The translations under genes were made by a program, and so were the position numbers. Positions 42,223 to 51,019 of a stretch of DNA of 51,730 bases are shown here, piece after piece. Each line of letters opens with the position of its first letter. Position 1 is the stretch's first letter. The notes under the pieces were generated by a model, which did no database searches, was not told the origin of the DNA, and saw only the letters and a list, made by a program, of their open reading frames with translations. Source of the DNA: CAJCBL01 sp035298965 (GTDB taxonomy: Bacteria > Verrucomicrobiota > Verrucomicrobiia > Opitutales > Opitutaceae); the NCBI GenBank assembly GCA_035298965.1, contig DATGXO010000168.1:1-51730 (forward strand), read 5' to 3'.

Positions 42223-42737
42223 CGCAGCGCGAAACCCGGCGGCACCGGGACCTTCACCACGGTCTTGCGGACAAGCACCGGCCGCGTCTCGGCAAGGCGC
42301 AGGCAGGGCATGTGGCCGTCGGGCGGGAAGAAGATCCCGAGCTCGCCCGGCACCAAGCGCAGCCGCGACGCGAAATCCGAATCGGCGTATTTCACGAGGT
42401 CCTTCTCCGGCACGTAGTCGGCGGAGATCCGCAGCCGGTCGATCGGGAGCAGTTCGATCGCTTCCTCCCCTTCGACGAGCGCCTGCACGTCGATGTACCG
42501 GCGGTGCGACTCGAAGAAGCAGTCGCCGCGAGTGCGCGTGGTGTACGCCGATTCCATCGCGTATGCCCCTTCGCGCAGTTCGTGCCGGTATGCGGCGCCC
42601 TCTGCCATCGCGAACAGCCGGGCGTGCTCGGCAGTGCCTTTGGTGAAGCAATGGCGCAGATACTCGAAAGCTTCCGCGAACAGCGGAAGCTCTCGAAATA
42701 GTTCGGATAGATCACCGTAGGAACCGAGGACCGCCAT
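42219..42737 (-). CDS. YhcH/YjgK/YiaL-family (DUF386) protein
   Basis: A 172-residue cupin-like beta-sandwich protein. Family features are the segment ESHRRYIDVQALVEGEE (conserved His and Asp), FFPPDGHMPC near the C-terminus, and VRKTVVKVPV. Members are linked to sialic-acid or other sugar metabolism, and some may be sugar anomerases; the substrate is unclear here because no sugar genes are adjacent. The ATG at 42737 gives the usual N-terminus. Its stop overlaps the rlmJ start by 4 bases. Confidence 0.85.
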   Translation of the reverse strand: MAVLGSYGDLSELFRELPLFAEAFEYLRHCFTKGTAEHARLFAMAEGAAYRHELREGAYAMESAYTTRTRGDCFFESHRRYIDVQALVEGEEAIELLPIDRLRISADYVPEKDLVKYADSDFASRLRLVPGELGIFFPPDGHMPCLRLAETRPVLVRKTVVKVPVPPGFALR

Positions 42738-42856
42738 GGTGGCTGGACACGTTCCGTCCCGCCCGCATGGGCTCAAGCTTTTTCCAGAAAACGGATCGCG
42801 CGGACGGAAACTTTCGCTCGCCGCCGCCGCGTCCGCTCGCCGAGAGTGCGCGTCGC

Positions 42857-43120
42857 ATGAACGTCGAAATCGGTTTCTGGAAACGCACGGAGGACGGCCG
42901 CAAGCTGCAGGTGCGGCTGCGCGTTTTCGGCGGCAACATCATCTGGGAATGCCAGCCCGCGCGTTTCCAGCCCTGGGAGCCCTACCTCACCCCCGACGAC
43001 GACGATTGGGACAAGGTCATCACCGAGGCGAACAAGCGCGAGCCGCGCCGCGTCATCCACGACAAGATCCTTGCGCTCATCCGCCGCCGCGGCCGCCCGG
43101 CCGGCTCGGCGGACAGTTGA
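42857..43120 (+). CDS. Small conserved-looking protein of unknown function
   Basis: An 87-residue soluble protein. It starts MNVEIGFWKRTEDGRKLQVR and contains a beta-rich, Trp-rich centre (IIWECQPARFQPWEPY), an acidic stretch (TPDDDDWDKV) and a basic C-terminal helix. The composition is protein-like with no low-complexity runs. No function is apparent. An upstream ATG (42767) would add a poor N-terminus, so 42857 was chosen. Confidence 0.6.
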   Translation: MNVEIGFWKRTEDGRKLQVRLRVFGGNIIWECQPARFQPWEPYLTPDDDDWDKVITEANKREPRRVIHDKILALIRRRGRPAGSADS

Positions 43121-43129
43121 CGCGCCCAC

Positions 43130-43636
43130 TCACGCCGCCCCGCGGCAACGTTCCCACACGAGCAGGAACGACGGCGCGAACTCCTCGGGCCGCTCCGCCA
43201 CCCAGCGGTCGATCTCGGCCGGCGTGCTCCACACGATCTCGCTGATCTCGTCGGTGTTGGCCTGCACGGGACCGTCGTGCCGGCAACGATAGACCCACAC
43301 AAACTCCCGCCCGGTCTCCTCACAGGCCTCGATCCGGCAGATGCGCTGCGGCACCGTGCTCACGTGGATGCCGAGCTCCTCGCCCAATTCGCGCACCATC
43401 GCCGTGTCGTAGTCCTCGCCGCGATCGACATGCCCCGACGCCGAGGCAGCCCACTGATTCGGATAGAGATCCTTGCGCATCGAACGGCGCTGCAACAGCA
43501 CGCGCCCGGCGGCATCGCTGACCAGCGCGTGCACCGAGCGGTGCAACAGACCGCGCGCGTGCACCTCGCGCCGCAGCGCGGAGCCGATCACGCGATCGTG
43601 TTCGTCGACGACATCAAACCATTCTTCGTGGGCCAT
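43130..43636 (-). CDS. Nudix hydrolase (Idi/YfcD-like)
   Basis: A 168-residue protein. The N-terminal EEWFDVVDEHDRVIG and RREVHARGLLHRSVHALV match the Idi/YfcD-like group. The Nudix box SGHVDRGEDYDTAMVRELGE is followed by ELGI and is canonical, including REL-GEE. YfcD-like Nudix proteins hydrolyse pyrophosphate bonds; true isopentenyl diphosphate isomerase is less likely because its active-site cysteine is not seen. The ATG at 43636 gives the family N-terminus. The gene is divergent from the large sensor kinase. Confidence 0.88.
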   Translation of the reverse strand: MAHEEWFDVVDEHDRVIGSALRREVHARGLLHRSVHALVSDAAGRVLLQRRSMRKDLYPNQWAASASGHVDRGEDYDTAMVRELGEELGIHVSTVPQRICRIEACEETGREFVWVYRCRHDGPVQANTDEISEIVWSTPAEIDRWVAERPEEFAPSFLLVWERCRGAA

Positions 43637-43759
43637 GCCGCCAGTTGAGGGTCGCTCCGCCGGCAGGGCAATCCCGCGCACGCCCCGGCTCAGCCGCTGT
43701 TCCCCACCCGTTGCCATACAGAACCGGCCGCCCCGGCCGATGAAGGAGACACGCAACGG

Positions 43760-46700
43760 ATGCCCCAGCTGCTACGCCCACCTTTTCCGCTCCGCACCCG
43801 CCTGCGCCGCATGTTCGCGTGCGGCGTGTTCGCGGTGGCCACGCTGTTGCAGGCCCAACCTTCGTCGATCCGGGCCGCCGCTCCGGGGCTGAACGAGGCG
43901 GGCGTGCCGGCGTTCGCGATCAGCTCACCGGCCGCGCTCGGGTTGAGCGCACCACCGACCGATCTCCAGCCGTTGCCCGACGGCCGCATCCTCGCGCTCG
44001 CCGGCCGCGAGCTGGCCATCGGCGACGGTACCCGTTGGGAAGTCTTCCGTCTCGCGGCCAGCGACACGCTCGACGGCTCCACGCAGGTCTCGAGCGATGC
44101 CGCGGGCCAGCTCTACGTGGGCATGCCGTCGTGGTTCGCCCGACTCGAGTTCCGCCCCGAAGGTTACCTCCGCCGCGTGCCGGTCGCGCAGACGCCGAAC
44201 CCGATGATGCTCGCGACAATCGTACAGGATGTGCGCGGCCGATGGTATTGGCACGGCGGCACGGGCGACGTTGTCCGCTGGCGCCCCGGCGAACACCCGA
44301 CCACCGTCGCCCACATCACCGATTTCGAACGCGCCTTCGAACTCGGCGGCTCCGATTACCTCAGCGATCGCGCCGACGGTTCGTTCTGGCGGGTCACGCC
44401 CGATGGTCCCGAGCAGATCATCGCGGCCGAGAGGACGAACGTGAGCTACAGCGTCACGTGCGGACTCGATCTGGGCGAGGGTCGACTCTTTGTCGGCACC
44501 AACGGCCACGGGCTCCGGCGCCTTGAAAAGGGCCTCCTGCTGCCCATCGAAAGCGGCGGCGCGCTCGCCGGGCTGAGCCGGATCAACGACCTTTGCGCCA
44601 CCGTGCCCGGGCTCTACGCCGCGGCGATCGACAACGTCGGCATCGTGTTCTTCGACCGCCAGCTTCGCACGGTCCAGGTGCTCGACCGCTCGCTCGACCA
44701 CCGGTTGGCGCGCGTGCGGCGGCTCTTCTACAGCCGGCTCGGCGTCGTGTGGGGGTTGCTCAACGACGGCATCGTCCGCGTCGATTTCCCCGCGCGCCTC
44801 TCGTACTACGAGCCGTTCGTCTCCACCGGACTCGTCTTCGCCCAACCGTACCGCTTCGACGGCCGTCTCTGGCTCCTCGGCGACGGCCAGGCGCAACGGG
44901 GCATCTATAACGACGAAGGCCGCCTGCTGCGTTTCGACATCGACACGCCGCCCGACGAGTTCGTGTGCGCGCTCTCCACCGAGACCGGCGCCCTCCTGGC
45001 CGGTGGCCGCCGCGGTCTCTACCGCCGTGGACCGCATGACTGGAAACTCGTGGCCGGGGCCATCGCCGATCCCCATCTCGCCAACGCGCCCGATGCAAGT
45101 GGCCGCTGGGCGATCATCGGCGACGACGCCTACGGCTGGCTGCGGGTCGTCGGCGAGGCGTACGAGGTCGTGCGGTTTCCCGCCCCCGAGCTGCGCATGA
45201 CCTACGGCACGATCCGCGACCGGCACGGCGCCCTCTGGGGCGAACTCGGCACCGGCCGCGTCGCCCGGCTCGAACTCACCGAGGGCGCGCCGCGTCTCGA
45301 GATTTTCGGCGCCGAACACGGCGTGGGCGGAAGCTGGGTACAGCTCACGGTACTCGAGGGCGAGATGCACGCCAACGTCTCCGGGCACCTCCTCCGCTTC
45401 GATCCAGCGCTCCGGCGCTTCGTGCCCGCGAACGAACTCGCCCGGGCGATTCCCGAGATCCAAGGCGTCGCCGGCCGCCCCGCCTACGATGCCCGCGGCC
45501 AGTTCTGGCTGGCGACCGCCAACGCGCCGCTGCTCTTCGCGCGTCAGGGGCCGGTCTTCTGCGCCCGCGACGAGGAGTTTCCCGCCGGCCTCCAGCCGCT
45601 CTTCTTCACTCCCGACGATGGCGGCCCCGTCTGGCTGCACCAGCGCCTGAAGCTCGCGCGCTACGATCCCGATGTGCCCGTGCCTCCGCGCGCCGAGGCC
45701 AGCGCGCTCATCACCCGCGTGCAGCTCACCAACAGCAACCGCTCGTTCTACACGCCGCGCCGGAGGCTGCCGGAGCTGCCGGCCGACGACAACTCGCTCA
45801 TCGTGCACTACGTCGCCGTGGGCGCGCCGCCGTCGCGCACCGTCACGTTTCAGGTACGGCTCGCCGGCGCGAGCGACGAATGGGTGTCCACCGGCGTCGC
45901 GGGCTCGATGAGTTTCAACCGCCTCGACGAGGGCAACTACATCCTCCAGCTCCGACCGGTGACCGACAACAAGCCCGGGCCGGTCACCTCGTTGGAGTTC
46001 ACCGTGAGGCCGCACTGGTCGCGCACGCGCACGGCGTATGCCGCGTACGGTGTGGCGGCGTTCGCGTTCGTCGGGCTGATCGCGTGGTACGCCAGCTGGC
46101 GCGAACGCGTCGAGAAGGCCCGCCTCGAGATGTTGGTGACACAGCGCACCCGCGAGCTCAACGAGGCCAACCTGCAGCTGGCGAGCAACATCGAGTCCAC
46201 GCTGCAGCAGGCCGAGGCGCTGCGCGTGAGCGAGGAACGCTACCGCCAGCTCAGCACCGAGCTCGAGCACCGCGTCGCGGAGCGCACCGAGGCGCTCGTC
46301 CGCACGAACGAGCAGCTCACCGCCAGCAACCAGGAGCTCGAGTCGTTCTCCTACTCGATCTCGCACGATCTCCGCGCGCCGCTGCGCAACATCAACGGCT
46401 TCGTCGACCTCCTGCGCCGCCGCAACCGCGACAGTCTCGATGCGGAGAGCAACCGGTTCTTCCAGATCATCACCGCCGAGACGATCCGGCTCAGCCAGCT
46501 CATCGACAGCCTGCTCGCGTTCGCCCGCCTCAATCGCGCCGATTTCAAGGTCGCGCCCGTCGCGCTCAATCCGCTCGCCACCCAGGTCGTCGCGGAACTG
46601 CGTCCCGAATACGACCAGCGCCTGCTCGAGTGGAAGATCGGCCCGCTGCCGACCGTGACGGGCGACGCCACCCTGCTCCGGCAGGTGCTCGCCAACTTCC

Positions 46701-47023
46701 TCTCGAACGCGATCAAGTTCACCCGCCACCGCGCGCCCGGAATAATCGAGATCGGCACGGTGCCGCCCGACCCGTTGCACCCGGGCGAGCACGCCGTGTT
46801 CGTGCGCGACAACGGCGCCGGCTTCGACCCGAAGTACTCCGCGAAACTCTTCGGCGTCTTCCAGCGCCTGCACCATGTGCGGGAGTTCGAGGGCACCGGC
46901 ATCGGACTCGCCAACGCCAAGCGCATCGTCCTGCGCCACGGCGGCCGCGTGTGGGCCGAGGGCAAGCCGGGCGAAGGCGCGACGTTCTATTTCGCGCTCC
47001 CGATCCGCCCTGTGCAGACGTGA
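43760..47023 (+). CDS. Large propeller-type sensor histidine kinase
   Basis: A 1087-residue protein. A signal peptide or anchor (about 18-32) leads a periplasmic sensor of about 700 residues with repeated beta-propeller motifs (such as GRWYWHGGTGDVVRW and GRLFVGTNGHGLRRL), then a Y_Y_Y-type domain (about 650-750). One membrane segment lies near 760-780, then a coiled coil. The kinase core has the H-box SYSISHDLRAPLRN (H869) and ATPase boxes LSNAIKFT, VRDNGAGFD and GTGIGLANAKR. No receiver or DNA-binding domain is attached, and no response regulator is adjacent. AAGGAG lies about 11 bases before the ATG. Confidence 0.88.
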   Translation: MPQLLRPPFPLRTRLRRMFACGVFAVATLLQAQPSSIRAAAPGLNEAGVPAFAISSPAALGLSAPPTDLQPLPDGRILALAGRELAIGDGTRWEVFRLAASDTLDGSTQVSSDAAGQLYVGMPSWFARLEFRPEGYLRRVPVAQTPNPMMLATIVQDVRGRWYWHGGTGDVVRWRPGEHPTTVAHITDFERAFELGGSDYLSDRADGSFWRVTPDGPEQIIAAERTNVSYSVTCGLDLGEGRLFVGTNGHGLRRLEKGLLLPIESGGALAGLSRINDLCATVPGLYAAAIDNVGIVFFDRQLRTVQVLDRSLDHRLARVRRLFYSRLGVVWGLLNDGIVRVDFPARLSYYEPFVSTGLVFAQPYRFDGRLWLLGDGQAQRGIYNDEGRLLRFDIDTPPDEFVCALSTETGALLAGGRRGLYRRGPHDWKLVAGAIADPHLANAPDASGRWAIIGDDAYGWLRVVGEAYEVVRFPAPELRMTYGTIRDRHGALWGELGTGRVARLELTEGAPRLEIFGAEHGVGGSWVQLTVLEGEMHANVSGHLLRFDPALRRFVPANELARAIPEIQGVAGRPAYDARGQFWLATANAPLLFARQGPVFCARDEEFPAGLQPLFFTPDDGGPVWLHQRLKLARYDPDVPVPPRAEASALITRVQLTNSNRSFYTPRRRLPELPADDNSLIVHYVAVGAPPSRTVTFQVRLAGASDEWVSTGVAGSMSFNRLDEGNYILQLRPVTDNKPGPVTSLEFTVRPHWSRTRTAYAAYGVAAFAFVGLIAWYASWRERVEKARLEMLVTQRTRELNEANLQLASNIESTLQQAEALRVSEERYRQLSTELEHRVAERTEALVRTNEQLTASNQELESFSYSISHDLRAPLRNINGFVDLLRRRNRDSLDAESNRFFQIITAETIRLSQLIDSLLAFARLNRADFKVAPVALNPLATQVVAELRPEYDQRLLEWKIGPLPTVTGDATLLRQVLANFLSNAIKFTRHRAPGIIEIGTVPPDPLHPGEHAVFVRDNGAGFDPKYSAKLFGVFQRLHHVREFEGTGIGLANAKRIVLRHGGRVWAEGKPGEGATFYFALPIRPVQT

Positions 47024-47108
47024 ATCGGGCGCGCGGCGCCCCGCGGTCAATTTCCAGCTGGCTCCCGGTCGCGCGGAGTGGAAACACTCGCCGCTCAACT
47101 CCTCCGCC

Positions 47109-47579
47109 ATGGCCAAAATCGAAATCGCCAAAGTCGCCGACATCCTCCGGCAGAACCAGCTCGAACCCGCCGTGATGCGGCGCATCCTCGAGCAGATCAA
47201 CAAAGTCACCGAGGAAGCCGCGGCCGGCGAGGAGGAGAAGCCGCCGGCCCAGAAGAAACAGTTCGTCATCCTCGTTTCCGATCCGGACGGTCAGATGCCG
47301 GAACACGAGCTCGCCGGCTGGGTGTTGCAGATCCCCGAGGAGGCCAGCCCGCTCTCGTTGCAGGAGCGCGTGCACAAGGCCGCCTACGATTTCAACGCGT
47401 CGCGCCGCGGCCGGAAACTCCCGGTGGAGACGATGGGCGAAGCGTTCGAGAGCGTTCCTGCGAAGCACTTCAAGGAAGTCGAAGTCGCCGTGAAGACGAA
47501 GACTCCCGTGCTCGTCCTGAGCACCGACAACAAGCTCCCGAAAGACGCTCCCGCCGGCACGCGCGCCCGCGATCACTGA
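47109..47579 (+). CDS. Protein of unknown function
   Basis: A 156-residue soluble protein, MAKIEIAKVADILRQNQLEP at the start. A helical N-terminus and an acidic linker (EEAAAGEEEKPPAQKKQ) precede a mixed alpha/beta part (FVILVSDPDG, LAGWVLQIPEE, AAYDFNASRRGRKLPV) and a short disordered tail. No family motif is recognised. Codon usage is like its neighbours. It lies 85 bases after the sensor kinase on the same strand, so co-transcription is possible. Confidence 0.65.
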   Translation: MAKIEIAKVADILRQNQLEPAVMRRILEQINKVTEEAAAGEEEKPPAQKKQFVILVSDPDGQMPEHELAGWVLQIPEEASPLSLQERVHKAAYDFNASRRGRKLPVETMGEAFESVPAKHFKEVEVAVKTKTPVLVLSTDNKLPKDAPAGTRARDH

Positions 47580-47899
47580 GCCGTAACGAAGTCGGTCGAG
47601 CGCCGAGTGACGAGTGCCGGACTTCCAGTGAACCGACGTTGGGGCATTCGCATCGTCGAGCGGCTCGGACATCCGGCCCTCGACTCTGGTACTCTCGACA
47701 CTCGATTGCCTGATCACGGGCGAGCGGAGCGTTTGCCTCGTCTGCCGGGCTCGCGCCTGCCTTCCGCGCGCGACCAAAACGCACAGCCGCTTCACTATCC
47801 CACAGCCGCTCGCACGTCGAGGGCCGCCCTCCGGCCGTCGCATTTTCCGCCCGCCTCCGGGCTGGCCAATTAGCTGCTCCCGCCTACCGTCCAACGCTC
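47580..47899. other. Gene-free spacer
   Basis: This stretch of 320 bases between the unknown-function gene and the DinB-like gene shows no protein-like frame, RNA gene, clear terminator or copy of the repeat families found elsewhere. A short repeated ACTCT-GACACTCGA stretch lies near 47685-47705, which may be chance. Confidence 0.4.
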
Positions 47900-48559
47900 A
47901 TGACGGAACCCGAGAGCCATACATCCGCTTCCGCCAACGACCACGCGCCGCTGCCGTGGTACCAGGACTTCGTCGCCCGGTACGTGGCGTTTCCCGCCTA
48001 TTGCCGCACCACGTCGTTCGACCGCGCGACGAGCGATTTCCAGGCGGAAGTGCGGCGCATCGAAGAACTCTGCGGGCGCTTCTCGCCCGAGGATTTCGTC
48101 CGCCGCGTGACCGTCGCGCCGATGAGCGGACTCGAGGACGACGAGCGGCATTGGTCGGCCTCGATGGTCGTCGAACACATGGTGCTCGTGGGCGAGGCGA
48201 TCGGGCGCACGCTGGTGTTTCTCAGCCGCGGCGAACAACCGCCGATGGCGTTTTCGCGCGAGGCCACCCGCCCCCGTGGCGCGAAAGGCGTGGAGATCCT
48301 GCCGCCGCTGCGCGAACTCGGCCACACCTACCCTCACCTCGTGCGTACGGAGCTCGGCCCCGAACGCGCGCTCACGCACCAGCATCCGCTTTTCGGCGAG
48401 CTCGATCTGCACCGCTGGCATTGCCTGAGCGTCTCGCACCTGCGCGTGCATCGTCGGCAACTGCACGAAATCCGCCGGCGCATCACCGCCGGGTTGAAAG
48501 GCGGCTTGCTTAGTTCGCTCCTGCTCGAGACCACACCCGAGCTGGACCCGCAGGCATAG
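47900..48559 (+). CDS. DinB-like (DUF1569-type) protein
   Basis: A 219-residue helical protein. The DinB-superfamily metal-site pattern is visible: a first histidine in WSASMVVEHMVLVG, and two more in SVSHLRVHRRQL near the C-terminus, on helices that would form a four-helix bundle. Superfamily members are metal-dependent thiol-transferases or hydrolases, often stress-induced; no specific activity can be assigned. An N-terminal extension of about 40 residues is not part of the core. It converges with the universal stress protein gene. Confidence 0.68.
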   Translation: MTEPESHTSASANDHAPLPWYQDFVARYVAFPAYCRTTSFDRATSDFQAEVRRIEELCGRFSPEDFVRRVTVAPMSGLEDDERHWSASMVVEHMVLVGEAIGRTLVFLSRGEQPPMAFSREATRPRGAKGVEILPPLRELGHTYPHLVRTELGPERALTHQHPLFGELDLHRWHCLSVSHLRVHRRQLHEIRRRITAGLKGGLLSSLLLETTPELDPQA

Positions 48560-48678
48560 CGCGGGGCGGGCTCGAGTTACCCGCAACTCCCCGCACGGCC
48601 ATCAGTCCCAGGAGGTCGGGATTTCATGCCGACTCGCACAGAAGTCGGGCGTGAAGCACGACCTACGGGCCGTGTCGC

Positions 48679-49524
48679 TCAGCGGAACAACAGCACCGGC
48701 ACGCGGCACTGGCGCATCATCGCGGTGGTCGTGCTGCCGATAACAAACTGGCGGATCCGGCTGTGGCCGTACGCGCCCATGATGAGGCAGTTGATCCCGC
48801 GCGCGGCCACATACGCCGCGATCTCGTCCTCCGGCACGCCATGCAGCATCTGGCAGATCGGCTTGAGTCCGGCGCCGGTGAGCGCCGCCTCCGCCTCGCG
48901 CAGCGTGGCGAGCGCCGCCTCCTCGCCCGCGCGCGGCGCGACGATCACGACATGCAGTTCGAGGCCGCGGAAGGTCGGGTTGCCCGCGAGGTATTCGACG
49001 GCCTTGCGGCAGCTCTTCCCGCCGTCGTACGCGAGTAGCACGCGCTCGATCTGCTGGTAACTGCGCGAGGTGACGAAACACGGTTGCCGACTGGCGCGCA
49101 CCACGCGCTCCATCGTCGAGCCGAGGTGTCCGCTGGCGAAGTTGGCGTTTTCGCCGCGTTTGCCGAGCATGACGAGATCGGCGGATTGTTCGTACTCCTG
49201 GAAACAATCGACGAGGAAGCCGGTGCGGTGCGTGAAGCGGGTCGGATTGGAAACCTTCGCCTCGGCGAGCTGCCGCTCGGCGTCCTTGAGCACGAGCTTG
49301 GCCTTCTCCGTCTCGAGCTCCTGCAGCTTCGAGAGCACCGCCTGGTAGGGTTGCACGCCGAGGCTGCCACTGAGGTCGGCGACCATCGGCACCTCAAACT
49401 GCCGAAGGTCGGTCACGTAGAGGACCTCGAACTCACAGGAAACCCGCCCGGCCAACCAAGCCGCATACTGGCAACATACCTGGGAATAGGCCGAGCCATC
49501 GGTGCAGAGCAAAACGCGTTTCAT
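48679..49524 (-). CDS. Tandem universal stress protein
   Basis: A 281-residue cytoplasmic protein with two UspA domains (about 1-150 and 157-281). The C-terminal copy has the nucleotide loop MGAYGHSRIRQFVIGSTT, a G-2x-G-9x-G-(S/T) ATP-binding motif. The N-terminal copy keeps LGKRGENANFASGHLGSTME, a related loop. ATP binding is likely. Tandem Usps are tied to stress or energy sensing. The N-terminus MKRVLLCTDGSAYS is typical, which supports the ATG at 49524. It lies downstream of glgC on the same strand. Confidence 0.92.
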   Translation of the reverse strand: MKRVLLCTDGSAYSQVCCQYAAWLAGRVSCEFEVLYVTDLRQFEVPMVADLSGSLGVQPYQAVLSKLQELETEKAKLVLKDAERQLAEAKVSNPTRFTHRTGFLVDCFQEYEQSADLVMLGKRGENANFASGHLGSTMERVVRASRQPCFVTSRSYQQIERVLLAYDGGKSCRKAVEYLAGNPTFRGLELHVVIVAPRAGEEAALATLREAEAALTGAGLKPICQMLHGVPEDEIAAYVAARGINCLIMGAYGHSRIRQFVIGSTTTAMMRQCRVPVLLFR

Positions 49525-49635
49525 GGTGATTCGGGATTGGGGTTGGAGCCGGGAGACGCCGCCGCGTCGGCGGTGGCACCTCGATTCCGGCTTGGAGAAA
49601 AGAGCGACGGTCGCGCCCGCCGGGGGCGCGCCGTT

Positions 49636-50922
49636 TCAAACAACAGTGCCGCTCGGCACGATCGCACCCTTCGACACGACCAGAATGCCGTCGACGATCG
49701 CGATGCCGTCGCGCACGTGGCCGTTGGGCTTGCCCACGGGGTTGAGCGTGACGTTGTCGCCGATACGGGCGTTCTTGTCGATGATCGCGGTGCGGATCTG
49801 GCAGTTGCGGCCGATGCCGACGTTCGGGATGCCCTTCGCGGCGTTGGCCACGAAGTCGGCCTCCGATTCGTAGAAATCGGCGCCCATCATGATCGTGTCC
49901 TCGAGCCTCACGCCCTCGCGCAGCACCGAGCGGATGCCGACCACGCAGCGCTTGATGTAGACATCGGTGATCAGGCTGCCGTCGCCCACGATCGCGTAAT
50001 CGATCGTGCATTTGTTGATCTTCGAGGCGGGCAGGTAGCGCGCGTGGGTGTAGATCGGGTCGATCTGGGTGAAGAAGTTGAAGGCCGGCAACGGGTGCGC
50101 GAGCTGGAGGTTGGCCTCGAAGAACGCCCGCACCGTGCCGATGTCCTCCCAGTAGCCTTCGAAGATGTGGCTGAAGAGGCGCTTCTTCCCAAGCAGCGCG
50201 GGGATGACCTCCTTGCCGAAATCCGTCATCGAATTGTCGAGGGCCTCCTGCAGGACCTCGCGCTTAAAGACGTAGATGCCCATCGAGGCGAGGCAGCGTT
50301 TCTCGTCGGACTGGGTCTTGAGCAGTTGCTCGATCGCCGGGCCCACCGCGAGACTCTTGATGACCTCCGGATCCTTCGGCTTCTCAACGAACGAATCGAT
50401 CGAGAGGTCGTCGCGCACGCGCATGAGGCCGAGGCCTTCGACCTGCGAGGCGGGCAACGCGATCGCGGCGATCGTCACATCCGCGCCGGTGCGCACGTGC
50501 TGGTCGATCACCTTGGCGAAATCCATCCGGTAGAGCTGGTCGCCGGAGAGGATGAGCACGAGGTCGTGCGGGTAGTTGCGGAAATGGGTGAGGTTGCGCC
50601 GCACGGCATCGGCCGTGCCCTGGTACCAGTCGGTGGTCTTTTCGGTCTGCTCGGCCGAGAGGATGTCGACGAAGCCGCCGCCGAAGGGGTCGAAATTGTA
50701 CGTGTTCTGGACGTGGCGGTGCAGCGAAGCGGTGTTGAACTGCGTGAGCAGGAAGATCCGGTTGATGCCGCTGTTGAGGCAGTTGCTGATCGGGATGTCC
50801 ACGAGCCGGTACTTGCCGGCCAGCGGCACCGCCGGCTTGCAGCGCTCCTTGGTCAGGGGGTAGAGGCGCGTACCGCGCCCTCCACCCATGATCACCGCCA
50901 CCACGGAGGATCGTGTCGTCAT
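49636..50922 (-). CDS. glgC: Glucose-1-phosphate adenylyltransferase
   Basis: A 428-residue enzyme that makes ADP-glucose from ATP and glucose-1-phosphate for glycogen synthesis. The nucleotidyltransferase signature is IMGGGRGTRLYPLTKERCKP, with WYQGTADAVRRNL, LILSGDQLYRMD, FVEKPKDP and EGYWEDIGT following. The C-terminal part is a left-handed beta-helix used in allostery. Length fits the family (about 420-440). No other glycogen genes are adjacent. The ATG at 50922 gives the canonical start; the upstream frame is a T/C-rich leader. It diverges from glmS. Confidence 0.95.
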   Translation of the reverse strand: MTTRSSVVAVIMGGGRGTRLYPLTKERCKPAVPLAGKYRLVDIPISNCLNSGINRIFLLTQFNTASLHRHVQNTYNFDPFGGGFVDILSAEQTEKTTDWYQGTADAVRRNLTHFRNYPHDLVLILSGDQLYRMDFAKVIDQHVRTGADVTIAAIALPASQVEGLGLMRVRDDLSIDSFVEKPKDPEVIKSLAVGPAIEQLLKTQSDEKRCLASMGIYVFKREVLQEALDNSMTDFGKEVIPALLGKKRLFSHIFEGYWEDIGTVRAFFEANLQLAHPLPAFNFFTQIDPIYTHARYLPASKINKCTIDYAIVGDGSLITDVYIKRCVVGIRSVLREGVRLEDTIMMGADFYESEADFVANAAKGIPNVGIGRNCQIRTAIIDKNARIGDNVTLNPVGKPNGHVRDGIAIVDGILVVSKGAIVPSGTVV

Positions 50923-50980
50923 TTTTCGGGGAAGGGTTTTTTGGGAAAGTGTTTTGGGCAAATGCCTTGCCGAAACGGTA

Positions 50981-50994
50981 GCTGGGGCCCCAGC
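50981..50994. promoter_or_regulatory. Perfect 14-base palindrome between glgC and glmS
   Basis: GCTGGGGCCCCAGC is a perfect palindrome 25 bases upstream of the glmS ATG and 58 upstream of the glgC ATG. Its position suits an operator for both genes, or a structured glmS leader. No matching regulator is known to me. Confidence 0.35.
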
Positions 50995-51019
50995 ATCGTA
51001 AAACAAAAACCCGAAATTT

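Noticed and set aside
43925..47269. Minus-strand open frame of more than 1,100 codons opposite the sensor kinase
   Set aside because: The plus-strand frame has clear kinase boxes and a signal peptide; the antisense frame is charge-rich with no motif and exists because stop codons are rare in high-G+C DNA.
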